Positions 1 through 8,125 of a stretch of DNA of 64,000 bases are shown here, piece by piece. Location of the stretch: contig NZ_WNZY01000005.1 in the NCBI RefSeq assembly GCF_009725205.1, positions 186,001 to 250,000 of the forward strand, in the 5' to 3' direction. The notes beneath the pieces are model-generated. The model had not been told where the DNA came from and ran no database searches. It was given only the letters and a program-made list of their open reading frames with translations. The stretch is from Paenibacillus timonensis. GTDB taxonomy: Bacteria; Bacillota; Bacilli; Paenibacillales; Paenibacillaceae. The first letter of the stretch is position 1, and each line of letters opens with the position of its first letter. Both the position numbers and the translations under genes were made by a program.

Positions 1-417
1 AGCACTCCACGTGAGAATAATCGGCATCAGCGTGTTGCCGAACCCGAGGTTTTTCATTTCGATGATATAGCCGATTAGGCCCACTTGGGTTGGCACCATC
101 ATCGTGATGATGATGAAGTAATTCAAAAATCGCTTCAGCCTGAACCGAAACTTAGCTACAGCATAACCCACCAGCGTACTGGTCGTTACGCCCAACAACA
201 CCGACGTAATGGAAACGATTAAGCTATTGGCATACACCCGGAAAAAGTCGGTTTGCAGCACGGTTCGCAAGTTGTTCAGCCCGTAATCGGAAGGCACCAG
301 CGGCAAACCCTTGAAGATGTCCTCCGAATAATAAGTGGACATCATGATCATGACGTAGAACGGAAATAACGATATGAGTGAGATCGCCGCAATAAATCCC
401 CATTTTACGATTTTCAC
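1..417 (-). CDS. Carbohydrate ABC transporter permease, MalG/SugC type (3' end beyond window)
   Basis: Inner-membrane permease of a binding-protein-dependent sugar importer. From a GTG start at 417 the frame reads VKIVKWGFIAAISLISLFPF, with one N-terminal membrane helix, a periplasmic-side segment (YSEDIFKGLPLVPSDYGLNN) and then the ANSLIVS-type start of the transmembrane domain usual in the MalG half of these importers. The GTG overlaps the TGA of the preceding permease gene (GTGA), and GGGAAGGAGGAG lies just upstream, so the two are translationally coupled. About 139 residues are visible; the EAA loop should lie beyond base 1. The frame is clear and the family assignment firm; the sugar is unknown. 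Confidence 0.85.
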   Translation of the reverse strand, partial: MKIVKWGFIAAISLISLFPFYVMIMMSTYYSEDIFKGLPLVPSDYGLNNLRTVLQTDFFRVYANSLIVSITSVLLGVTTSTLVGYAVAKFRFRLKRFLNYFIIITMMVPTQVGLIGYIIEMKNLGFGNTLMPIILTWSA

Positions 418-1370
418 TCCTTCTCCTCCTTCCCTGCGCTAAGCCGGTAGCTGAAGATCGAAAATAGGACGATGACGAGAAACAACGTGTAAGCAATCGC
501 CGAGCCGTAGCCAAACCTCGTGCCCGTAATAAAGGAATCGTTGACGAATTTCCAGATGACCGTCAGCGCCGCATTGTCCGGTCCTCCTGAGGTGCTGGCC
601 GTCCAACCGCCGTAAAGCAGCTTCGGTTCATCGAATAACTGCAGGCCGCCAATGATCGATGTGACGACGAGAAATACCGTGATATTCCGTAATAGCGGCA
701 ATGTGATTCGGCGGAACGTATGCAGCCCGGTCGAGCCATCCACACGCGCCGCTTCGTAGATATCCTGCGGGATCGCCGTCATCCCCGCTAAATAAATCGC
801 CATGAAGTATCCCAAATTGCGCCAGATGATCATTACCGCGATGATGACGCGGGACATCCACGGGTCCATCAACCAATAGAAGCCTTCCGTCATCCATCCC
901 AGCTTGACGAGCAGCATGTTGACGATGCCGGTTTGCCAGTCGAACATAAACGAGAAGATAAATCCGATGGCCACCGGCGTCGTGATATACGGCAAGAAGT
1001 TAATCGTTTGCGCGAGGGTACGTCCTTTCGTCAGATTAAAGATCAGGTAAGCCAGCACCATGCCGAGCAAGATCATGAACGGCACGGACAAGGCCATAAT
1101 GACGACCGTATTGAATAAAGACTTGTAGAACAGCGGGTCCTTCGTCAACAGCATGACATAGTTCTTCAATCCGATAAACGTCTTGCTGCCGATCCCATTC
1201 CATTCGTGTAAGCTGAGATAGAACGAATAAAGCAGCGGGTAACACTGAAAGGCAAGATAACAACCGATGAATGGCAAAGCGAACCAGTACGGCCAAAGAT
1301 TGAGGCGTTTTTTGCTAGGGGAAGGCAGTCCGGCGACCGGAGCCGAATCCGCTGCGGTATTGAGCTTCAT
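414..1370 (-). CDS. Carbohydrate ABC transporter permease, MalF/UgpA type
   Basis: A 318-residue permease with about six membrane helices. The EAA loop is visible as IPQDIYEAARVDGSTGLHTFRR-ITLPLL around residues 200-230, the contact site for the ATPase, as in MalF/UgpA/LacF-type sugar importers. The N-terminal 20 or so residues are hydrophilic and Pro/Ser-rich. The start is supported by GGGAGTGG about 7 bases upstream. It lies between the binding lipoprotein gene and a second permease, with which it overlaps by GTGA. No ATPase gene is present in the visible part; such systems often share a common MsmX-like ATPase (family knowledge). Confidence 0.93.
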   Translation of the reverse strand: MKLNTAADSAPVAGLPSPSKKRLNLWPYWFALPFIGCYLAFQCYPLLYSFYLSLHEWNGIGSKTFIGLKNYVMLLTKDPLFYKSLFNTVVIMALSVPFMILLGMVLAYLIFNLTKGRTLAQTINFLPYITTPVAIGFIFSFMFDWQTGIVNMLLVKLGWMTEGFYWLMDPWMSRVIIAVMIIWRNLGYFMAIYLAGMTAIPQDIYEAARVDGSTGLHTFRRITLPLLRNITVFLVVTSIIGGLQLFDEPKLLYGGWTASTSGGPDNAALTVIWKFVNDSFITGTRFGYGSAIAYTLFLVIVLFSIFSYRLSAGKEEKE

Positions 1371-1467
1371 GCGTTTCCACTCCCTTCAACTTCATGAACG
1401 AGAGGAACGGCTGCCGACGCCCTTGGCGAAGTGCAGTCGTTCCTTTTGAGCTCTTCAAGCCGGACGG

Positions 1468-2874
1468 TTAATTTACCGTTGCATCCGGCGCCATGTTTTG
1501 GACTTCGCTCTTTAGCTTGTCGAGCGCGGCGTTCAAGTCGATGCTCGTATCCTTCATCCAGAGTGGATACAACGAGTTGTAGGCGTTTTGCACGATGGAA
1601 TGATATTTCGTTTGCGGCTCTGCTTTGACGGTCGGGACGATTTTTTCGTAGAACGTTTTATTGAGGTTTTGCCCGGCAAAAAATTTGTCATATTCCGTAC
1701 CGGCTTCGATCCAATCCTTGTGGTTCTCGAAGAAAGCCTTTGTACCGGCCATATTGCCGAACTCTTTGTAATTGACCTCCATGCCTTCGTCGGACATGTA
1801 GGCAAATTGAATGTAGGCCCAAGCCGCTTCCTTGTTTTTGCTGCCTTTATACACGCTGATCGAAGTCCCGCCGTACGTGTAGCTGCCTTCCGGTGCCGCG
1901 ATGAGGCCCCACCGGCCTTCTCCGTCCGGATCGTTGGCGGCGATATTCCATTTGGCCCCCCAAGGCGCCATCGGATAGAAGAGAGTGTCGCCCTTCGCGA
2001 ACGAAGCATTCCAACCTGGCGTATAAGCTTCGTATTTGCCTAGGATGCCGGCGTCCCTCATTTGGAACACAGTGCCTAGCGGTTTCGTCAATCGTTCGGT
2101 CAAATTGATCGTGTTCCCGTCTACGTACGCCTTGGACGTTTGCTCACGCAAAATGCGGTAAGCATCGTCGAAGCTGGCAAACATCGTGACTTTGCCGCCG
2201 CTCTTCGAGACGACCTCCTTGCCTTTCTCGATAAATGCATTCCAATCCGGGAATAACGCAGCGACCTGGTCCGGATCATCCGTGCCCAAATATTCCTTCG
2301 CCAAATCCCTGCGGTAAGCCAAGCCGGCCGGCGTAATCGATTGATCTACCCCAACCAATTCTCCTTTGGGATTGGAAAGAATCGGCGCCAAATAATCAAG
2401 CAATTGGTCTTTCGAGAAATTGTAGGGAGCTTGCTCCAGATTGTCGAGAATATCCAGGTCAAACAATTGCCCGCGATAGTTCATCTCGCCAAGAATCACG
2501 TCCGGTACATCCGAGCCGGAAGCGATGCCGCTTTGAATTTTCTGCATATAGTCGTTGTTGTTGACGACGGTGTATTCCACCTTGACGTTGGGATACACTT
2601 TGTTGAATTCCGGAACCATCTTCGTGAGGAAAGCCTCGTCCCAGTCCCACACCTTGATCGTTCCTTGCAAATCAGCAGGCGAGACGGATTCGCTCCCGGT
2701 AGCGGCATTATCAGCCCCCCCGTTCGTTGCTTGATTGGCGGGGGTGTTCCCTGCCCCGTTCGAATTGTCAGACTTCGTGTTTCCTCCTGACGAGCAACCC
2801 GTTATGACCAGAATGAATGCCATGAGAAGTGCCATCAGCATGACCGGCAGTTGCCTTGTCTGTACTCGTTCCAT
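1468..2874 (-). CDS. Extracellular sugar-binding lipoprotein (SBP family 1)
   Basis: A 468-residue solute-binding protein anchored to the outer face of the membrane. It has a positively charged start, a hydrophobic core and the lipobox ITGC at about residues 24-27, followed by a Ser/Gly/Asn-rich linker to about residue 70. The mature part begins GTIKVWDWDEAFLTKMVPEF, typical of MalE/UgpB-like family 1 proteins (IKVWDWD then FNKVYPNVKVEY). Start supported by GGGAGGGG 5 bases before ATG. First structural gene of the importer downstream of yesN-yesM, so it probably answers to that two-component system. Ligand unknown. Confidence 0.93.
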   Translation of the reverse strand: MERVQTRQLPVMLMALLMAFILVITGCSSGGNTKSDNSNGAGNTPANQATNGGADNAATGSESVSPADLQGTIKVWDWDEAFLTKMVPEFNKVYPNVKVEYTVVNNNDYMQKIQSGIASGSDVPDVILGEMNYRGQLFDLDILDNLEQAPYNFSKDQLLDYLAPILSNPKGELVGVDQSITPAGLAYRRDLAKEYLGTDDPDQVAALFPDWNAFIEKGKEVVSKSGGKVTMFASFDDAYRILREQTSKAYVDGNTINLTERLTKPLGTVFQMRDAGILGKYEAYTPGWNASFAKGDTLFYPMAPWGAKWNIAANDPDGEGRWGLIAAPEGSYTYGGTSISVYKGSKNKEAAWAYIQFAYMSDEGMEVNYKEFGNMAGTKAFFENHKDWIEAGTEYDKFFAGQNLNKTFYEKIVPTVKAEPQTKYHSIVQNAYNSLYPLWMKDTSIDLNAALDKLKSEVQNMAPDATVN

Positions 2875-2981
2875 CAGAACCCCTCCCTAAGATTGAAATC
2901 GCTTACAGATCTAAAATAACGCTTGCTCCACCTCAACAAAAGTTCACGATTCGGCGATTTCGCTCATGATCCGGGGATTTA

Positions 2982-4718
2982 TCAAAAAAGGGGGTCAATG
3001 GCGGAGACCTCCTCCCTTAGGTAAGGCAGCCTCAGAGAAACGACGGTACCGCGTCCTGGCTCGCTGTCCACCTCGATCCCATAGGCTTCTCCGTAATGAT
3101 AGGTGATCCGCTCCATCACATTGGCTAAGCCGATGCCCTTCTTGATCGGCATCTCCTTCCTGGGCAAGCTGAGCTCCCGCAAACGTTCCGGTTCCATCCC
3201 GATCCCGTTGTCTTTAACACAAATATGCAGCCCCCCCTCCCGAACCGCTGCACTAATCCGGATTAAGCCGTTATCTTCGATTCCGTGAAATAACGAGTTT
3301 TCCACTAAGGGTTGGAGCATCATGCGCAGCACCTGGCAGGAATGAAGTTCGCTCGGGATATCCCATTCGAGCCGGAATCTGCCCGGATAGCGATATTGCT
3401 GAATGACGACGTATTTTCGGATCATATCGATCTCCTCCTGCAAAGTGCAGAAATAAGCACCCTCCCCGGTTTTGATCGTATCCTGCAAGATGTCAATGAA
3501 CGCCTTGGTCATCGTGATCGTATCCTGGTTTCTTCCGGCATGGGACAAATAAATGACAGTATTCAGCGTATTGTATATAAAATGCGGGTTAATTTCGGAC
3601 AATAGCAGATTGATTTGCATTTTGCGTTTCATCTCTTGCTCGCGTAGGGAAGATTTCATCCACAAATCCAGGTCATTCACCATTTGATTGAAGCCGGCTG
3701 CGAGCTCTTCCATCTCGTCTCCGGTACGGAAGGAAACGCGGGTATTCAACTCGCCGGCCGACACCCGGCGCATGGCACGCGCCAGTTGGGAGATCGGACG
3801 GGTAAACTTGGCGCTTACGGGCGGAATGACCGCCATGGCAAACAGCAGGCTGCCGAATACGATAAGCAGATAGAAATACAGGATCGGGCGTACACTTTCC
3901 ATTAGTTTGCTTTCGGATAAGAAGGCTTCCAGAACCCATTTCCCGTCATCGGCCTGATATTTCAATGGAATCACACGCTGTTGCTGTTGTGTTGCTGCAT
4001 TCGGCTTCTTCCGATTTACGCCGGCGCTGTCGTAAACGACGATCCCGTCTTCCATCGACAAGGCGAGCCGTGCAAAGTCTTTCTCACTATCCTCAAAAAT
4101 CTTCTCCACCTCAGTCAGCTTCAAGTCGAGCACCAGGATATAAGGGGCTGCGTCGGCGCTTAGATCCTCCCAGTTTTTGTAGGCCGTTACGTAACTGATC
4201 ACCTTCTGATTGCCGTTGATATAACGAAACTCATGGGGAGCGGAGAAATGACCCGGACTGATCTGGCCCGACAGGAAAGGCGTTAACCAAGCACCCTGCA
4301 AATAATCAGCATAGTAGCTTTCGTATCCGCTATAGTTGGAGAACACCTCCTGATCCGGCCGAATGATCATCATGTTCAACAAATTAGAATCCAGGGCGAC
4401 AAAACGCTGCAGCTGTTTTTGGACCGCTACTTTCTTGAAATAACGTTCCTGCAGGCTGTCGCTTTCCCGCAAGAGGATCGGTTTGTTGATTTCTTCGGCA
4501 GCGATGATCGTTTCTGCCGTATTCTCCAGCCTTTCCTGCATCCGCTTGATCGAAGAAGACATTTGCGCTAACTTCGTCATATTGTCACGGACCGCCTGAT
4601 CACGGACGATTTGGGTCACATAGTTAAAAGTAATGTAGCTGCACGCGATCAAAGAGACCGAGACGATCAGCACGGTGCCCGTAATGACTTTATTGCGGAA
4701 GCTCAGCTTCAGCTTCAT
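2982..4718 (-). CDS. YesM-type sensor histidine kinase
   Basis: A 578-residue membrane sensor kinase of the LytS/YesM class. It has a helix at residues 11-32, an extracellular sensor region of about 240 residues, a second helix near 278-300, a HAMP domain (about 300-355), then the His-kinase domain with the phosphoacceptor in INPHFIYNTLN (about 378) and the ATPase motifs VENSLFHGIE and DNGIGM, GIGLANV, GRGTVVSLRLP. Its ATG overlaps the stop of the response regulator gene (ATGA), so the pair is coupled. Such pairs usually sense extracellular oligosaccharide, often with a binding protein, and switch on a neighbouring importer; the sugar importer directly downstream fits. Confidence 0.93.
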   Translation of the reverse strand: MKLKLSFRNKVITGTVLIVSVSLIACSYITFNYVTQIVRDQAVRDNMTKLAQMSSSIKRMQERLENTAETIIAAEEINKPILLRESDSLQERYFKKVAVQKQLQRFVALDSNLLNMMIIRPDQEVFSNYSGYESYYADYLQGAWLTPFLSGQISPGHFSAPHEFRYINGNQKVISYVTAYKNWEDLSADAAPYILVLDLKLTEVEKIFEDSEKDFARLALSMEDGIVVYDSAGVNRKKPNAATQQQQRVIPLKYQADDGKWVLEAFLSESKLMESVRPILYFYLLIVFGSLLFAMAVIPPVSAKFTRPISQLARAMRRVSAGELNTRVSFRTGDEMEELAAGFNQMVNDLDLWMKSSLREQEMKRKMQINLLLSEINPHFIYNTLNTVIYLSHAGRNQDTITMTKAFIDILQDTIKTGEGAYFCTLQEEIDMIRKYVVIQQYRYPGRFRLEWDIPSELHSCQVLRMMLQPLVENSLFHGIEDNGLIRISAAVREGGLHICVKDNGIGMEPERLRELSLPRKEMPIKKGIGLANVMERITYHYGEAYGIEVDSEPGRGTVVSLRLPYLREEVSAIDPLF

Positions 4719-6289
4719 TCGTCCCCCTCCCTTTCCTTTCGCTTGGCGTATTCCAGAGGCAGGAGGCCTGTCGTTTTGTGGAAAATTTTGCTGAAATAGT
4801 GACTGCTGCGATACCCGACCCGATCCGCGACCTCGTATAGCTTGTACCGGCCAGTTCTCAACAAGCGTTTCGCCTTCTCCATCCGATAAACGGTAATGTA
4901 CTCAAGCAACGTCTGCCCGGTCTCCTCCTTGAACAGGTGGCGTAAATGATCTCCGCTGATTCCCAACTGATTGGCGATGGAATCGGTGCTGATTTCCGTG
5001 TTGTACGCTTGCGAGATAAACTCGATTGCCTCGCGTACTTTCCCGGTATACCGGGAAGCTGAATTCTCGAGAAAGGTGTTCCGGTATAGGCGCAGAAAAC
5101 CTTCCTTAACCCCGTCCGCCCCCCTCCACTCCAGCCTATCGAATTCGTCATTTTCGGCCCGACTAGTAAGCGCTTCCATCTTCTTGGCTCGACGTTCGTT
5201 TTTCAGCAACCCGGCGAGCTCGTCACATAGCTGCTCCAACATAAAAGCGTCTTTCGTCTGGTTGGCGATGTCGAATGTCTCAGTGATCAATTGCAACAAT
5301 TGTTCGGGGTCTTCATTTTTCCGGGCTCGCTCCAACCGCTCCCGCCATTCATAGTTGGTTCGTGCCGCCTCATTGCCGCTGCCCCCCTTCGATTCGGGAG
5401 AAATGACGGGCTGGCTTCCACTAAACCAACGTTGCTTCAATCGTTCCATCGTTGCGGCATGAACCTCGGCCAGGGACCGCCATTCCGAAAAAGGTGAGGA
5501 GTACGCGGCATAGATTGGTTCCGCGGGATTAGCCTCTTGGTATAGCCGCCGCAGTTCCGAAACCGCCTCGAATTGCGCTTCGGCTAACTTCAAACGGCTA
5601 TTGGAGGGTTGAAAGGCCAACACCATCCCTACTTGTCCCTCTTTGCTGTAGAGATTGAACACCTCTATCACTTTCCCAGACAACAGGTGGGCATCAATCG
5701 GCGGTAGGCCCGGTAAGAAGACCGATGCTTGTCCCAGTTCTTTGAGAGGTACCACATTGCCTGCAGCGATCATCACGTACGTCAAGCTACTGCCTACTAG
5801 TCGCAGCGACTCCAACAAAGGACCAAGCGACATCTCGCCGAGCGAATTACCATCGATCAGTCCGATCAACAATTGCTGCAACTGTGTTTTCAGCCGTTCC
5901 CGTTCTTCCTCGATTTGCGGTTTGATCGCTTCCAGCTCACGAAGCAGGATCTCTGGCTCCAGCTCGTGTTTGACAAGATACCCGGATGCCCCGAACTTTA
6001 AAGCTTCCTTCACATAATCGAACTCCTTATAAGAAGTCAGTAGCAGAATTCGGCAATGCAGCCCGGCGGCAACGACCTGCTTGCAAAGCTCAATTCCGTC
6101 TAACATCGGCATTTTGATGTCCGATATGATCAAGTCCGGCTTCACCTCCTGAATGAGCTCAAGCGCGCGCGTAGGCCTTGTCGTCTCGCCGGCTATGACA
6201 AAACCGACCGATGGCCAGTCGATCAAATGGCGCAGATGCTCGATCGCCAACACCTCGTCGTCAATCACGACGACCTTATGCAAATCCAT
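4715..6289 (-). CDS. YesN-type response regulator, AraC family
   Basis: A 524-residue regulator. The N-terminal receiver domain (1-125) shows VVVIDDEVLAIEHL (acidic pocket), the phospho-accepting Asp in PDLIISDIKMP (about 54) and LLTSYKEFDYVKEA. A long central region of about 250 residues follows with no clear domain, then a C-terminal AraC double helix-turn-helix (about 420-520: VREAIEFISQAYN, ISGDHLRHLFKEETGQTLLEYITVYRMEKAKRLL, VADRVGYRSSHYFSKIFHKTTGLLPLEY). It is the first gene of the unit yesN-yesM-binding protein-permeases. AAAGGGGGAG sits 7 bases before ATG. Expected to activate the downstream importer when phosphorylated by its partner. Confidence 0.94.
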   Translation of the reverse strand: MDLHKVVVIDDEVLAIEHLRHLIDWPSVGFVIAGETTRPTRALELIQEVKPDLIISDIKMPMLDGIELCKQVVAAGLHCRILLLTSYKEFDYVKEALKFGASGYLVKHELEPEILLRELEAIKPQIEEERERLKTQLQQLLIGLIDGNSLGEMSLGPLLESLRLVGSSLTYVMIAAGNVVPLKELGQASVFLPGLPPIDAHLLSGKVIEVFNLYSKEGQVGMVLAFQPSNSRLKLAEAQFEAVSELRRLYQEANPAEPIYAAYSSPFSEWRSLAEVHAATMERLKQRWFSGSQPVISPESKGGSGNEAARTNYEWRERLERARKNEDPEQLLQLITETFDIANQTKDAFMLEQLCDELAGLLKNERRAKKMEALTSRAENDEFDRLEWRGADGVKEGFLRLYRNTFLENSASRYTGKVREAIEFISQAYNTEISTDSIANQLGISGDHLRHLFKEETGQTLLEYITVYRMEKAKRLLRTGRYKLYEVADRVGYRSSHYFSKIFHKTTGLLPLEYAKRKEREGDE

Positions 6290-6444
6290 ACGAACTCCCC
6301 CTTTTTTTGCAAATAACGGGTTTTATCTAGATTATCCTCAAAAATGGGCGTTCCGGAAAGCAAAATCGTGAAGTTCGCCGATACACACCCCATTCGTCTA
6401 TGCACTATATATAAAAGAGTAACGTAAGGGGGATTAGGGGATCC

Positions 6445-7899
6445 ATGCCAATAAAAAACGGAATGCAATATATCGAACGGATCAATCGACAGCGCCTTCA
6501 GCTATGGTATAACGGCGAACGAGTGAATGGGCCGTTATCCGAGCACCCCGCCTTTCGCGGGCTCATCCGGACGCAGGCCGCGATGTATGAGATGCAGTGT
6601 GAAGCAAGCCGGAGTGAAGACATGTCGTATGCGTCTCCGGCAACCGGCGAACGCGTCGGGCTTTCATTTCTCCCCCCGGCTAATGCTGAGGACCTGATCC
6701 GCAGAAGGAAGATGTCCGAAATCTGGGCTAACTACCATCACGGCTTTCTCGGCCGCTCTCCCGACTATATGAACACCGCTTTGATGTCCTTTTATACCGC
6801 CGCCATTGTATTGGAGAAAGCATCGACAGAGTACGCCCAAAATCTGCGTAACTATTACGAATATTGCCGGGACCACGATATTACGTTGTCTCACGCTTTC
6901 GTGCAGCCTATGGCCAGCAAATGGTCGGGACCCGCGGATGCGGAAGAGTCTCTTGCCGCCAAAGTGATCGAGACCCGTCCGGAAGGACGGGTCGTGAGCG
7001 GCGCTTTCCTCATGGCGACCCAGGGACCCACTTGCGAAGAAATCCTTGTCCTCCCTACGCCATCTTTTATGATGGGAGACGGACAAGTGAACCCTAGTGC
7101 ATTCGCTTTTGCCGTACCTAATGATCTGGAGGGAATCACCTTTATTTGCCGAGAGAGCCATGCGCATGATTCGAGTTATGATCATCCGCTCTCGAGTCGA
7201 TATGAGGAGATGGACACGATGGTCATCTTCGATCGGGTCCTTGTCCCCCATGACCGGGTATTCTTTGTTGGAGAAGAACGCCTATACGATCAGCTCTTTC
7301 AAGTAGGGCACTTCCATGCTTACGCGGGCCATCACATTATCACTCGGTACATCGCCAAGACCGAATTTCTGTTGGGACTCCTGCAAGCGTTGGCCGAGGA
7401 GCAAAATACGGATACCGAGAACTCGTTCGTGAGTCAAATCGTCAAAGTTATGGCGATGCTGGAAAACCTGAAAGCGTTGCGACTCGCTGCCGAAACCGGC
7501 GGGTCGATGACGGAATCCGGTTGCTATGTACCTGCGCTTGCTCCGCTGACTGCGGCGGGAATTCAGTTTCCCGACTTGCATGAGGAAATGCTGCGCATGG
7601 TCCGCTCGATTAGCGCGAGCCAGCTGATCATGAATCCCTTCGAAGCGGATTTCAACTCGGAGAACCAAACCTCTCTCGAGGTCTATTTACAGGGATTATC
7701 CAGCCCCGCCAAGGATCGCATCGTCCTCTTTAGACTAGCTTGGGAACTGGGCGGCGGTGCATTCGGCGGCAGGCAAAACCAGTTCGAGCGTTTCTTCTTC
7801 GGCAATGGGAAGACAATCGCAAATCGGATGTACGGTTGCTGCGAAGGTCTGGATGAGTACAAATCGAGAGTTTACAAGCTTATTGGCCGCAGCGAGTAA
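6445..7899 (+). CDS. 4-hydroxyphenylacetate 3-monooxygenase-type oxygenase (HpaB family)
   Basis: A 484-residue member of the two-component, FADH2-dependent phenol hydroxylase family (HpaB/PvcC), which ortho-hydroxylates phenolic substrates with oxygen and flavin reduced by a separate reductase. Family signs: GMQYIERINRQRLQLWYNGERV at the start, AQNLRNYYEYCRDHDITLSHAF, the FAD/substrate region EGITFICRE, FDRVLVPHDRVFF, and LAWELGGGAFGGRQNQFERFFFGNG near the end. Length is normal. GGGGGATTAGGGG precedes ATG. It is transcribed divergently from yesN, and no flavin reductase (HpaC) or aromatic catabolic gene is next to it, so the substrate (4-hydroxyphenylacetate, a phenolic amino-acid derivative or a halophenol) is open. 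Confidence 0.9.
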   Translation: MPIKNGMQYIERINRQRLQLWYNGERVNGPLSEHPAFRGLIRTQAAMYEMQCEASRSEDMSYASPATGERVGLSFLPPANAEDLIRRRKMSEIWANYHHGFLGRSPDYMNTALMSFYTAAIVLEKASTEYAQNLRNYYEYCRDHDITLSHAFVQPMASKWSGPADAEESLAAKVIETRPEGRVVSGAFLMATQGPTCEEILVLPTPSFMMGDGQVNPSAFAFAVPNDLEGITFICRESHAHDSSYDHPLSSRYEEMDTMVIFDRVLVPHDRVFFVGEERLYDQLFQVGHFHAYAGHHIITRYIAKTEFLLGLLQALAEEQNTDTENSFVSQIVKVMAMLENLKALRLAAETGGSMTESGCYVPALAPLTAAGIQFPDLHEEMLRMVRSISASQLIMNPFEADFNSENQTSLEVYLQGLSSPAKDRIVLFRLAWELGGGAFGGRQNQFERFFFGNGKTIANRMYGCCEGLDEYKSRVYKLIGRSE

Positions 7900-7955
7900 T
7901 CGAAATGCACGTCCTTAAAAGAAGATCCAAAAAAATCTGGCGTCTTTCAGATAGA

Positions 7956-7973
7956 TTTGTTATAATTGCATCT
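7956..7973 (+). promoter_or_regulatory. Predicted extended -10 promoter for the antiporter transcript
   Basis: TATAAT at 7961-7966 is preceded by TGT, giving the extended -10 form TGnTATAAT. No good -35 hexamer is seen at the right distance. A start near 7973 would make a 5' leader of about 150 bases before the antiporter gene. Seen in sequence; start site inferred. Confidence 0.6.
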
Positions 7974-8004
7974 GTTAATTTAAATTTGATATGTTTCGCC
8001 CGGA

Positions 8005-8074
8005 GGAGCCTGTCACCAAGGGAGGACTATGCCGTTTATCGGTATATTCCACTCGTGGTTGCAGGCTCTTTTTG
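8005..8074 (+). promoter_or_regulatory. Structured leader with terminator-like hairpin upstream of the antiporter gene
   Basis: GAGCCTG (8006-8012) pairs with CAGGCTC (8062-8068), directly followed by a run of T (8069-8073). Two small hairpins sit inside: ATGCCG/CGGTAT (8029-8034 with 8040-8045) and CCAC/GTGG (8049-8052 with 8055-8058). This is the form of a multi-branched cis-regulatory RNA or attenuator. I do not recognise it as a known riboswitch class. The right-hand half also lies inside a possible 30-codon reading frame, so translation of that frame would open the hairpin. Confidence 0.45.
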
Positions 8075-8121
8075 TATTTATTTTTGGTATTTTTCGCAAA
8101 TTAACAGAAAACGGAGGATGA
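8029..8121 (+). CDS. Possible 30-residue leader peptide
   Basis: ATG at 8029 follows GGGAGG at close spacing (GGGAGGACT-ATG) and opens a 30-codon frame starting MPFIGIFHSWLQALFVFIFG and ending in KLTENGG. The peptide is hydrophobic and could span a membrane once. Its last codons GGA GGA form the ribosome site of the antiporter gene, whose ATG follows 4 bases after the stop. It could be a translation-coupled leader peptide, a small membrane subunit, or chance within a structured RNA. Coding is unproven. Confidence 0.35.
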   Translation: MPFIGIFHSWLQALFVFIFGIFRKLTENGG

Positions 8122-8125
8122 TAAG

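Noticed and set aside
8005..8074. Leader considered as a fluoride, c-di-AMP (ydaO) or yybP riboswitch
   Set aside because: None of the core motifs of these classes that I know can be found; left as an unassigned structure.
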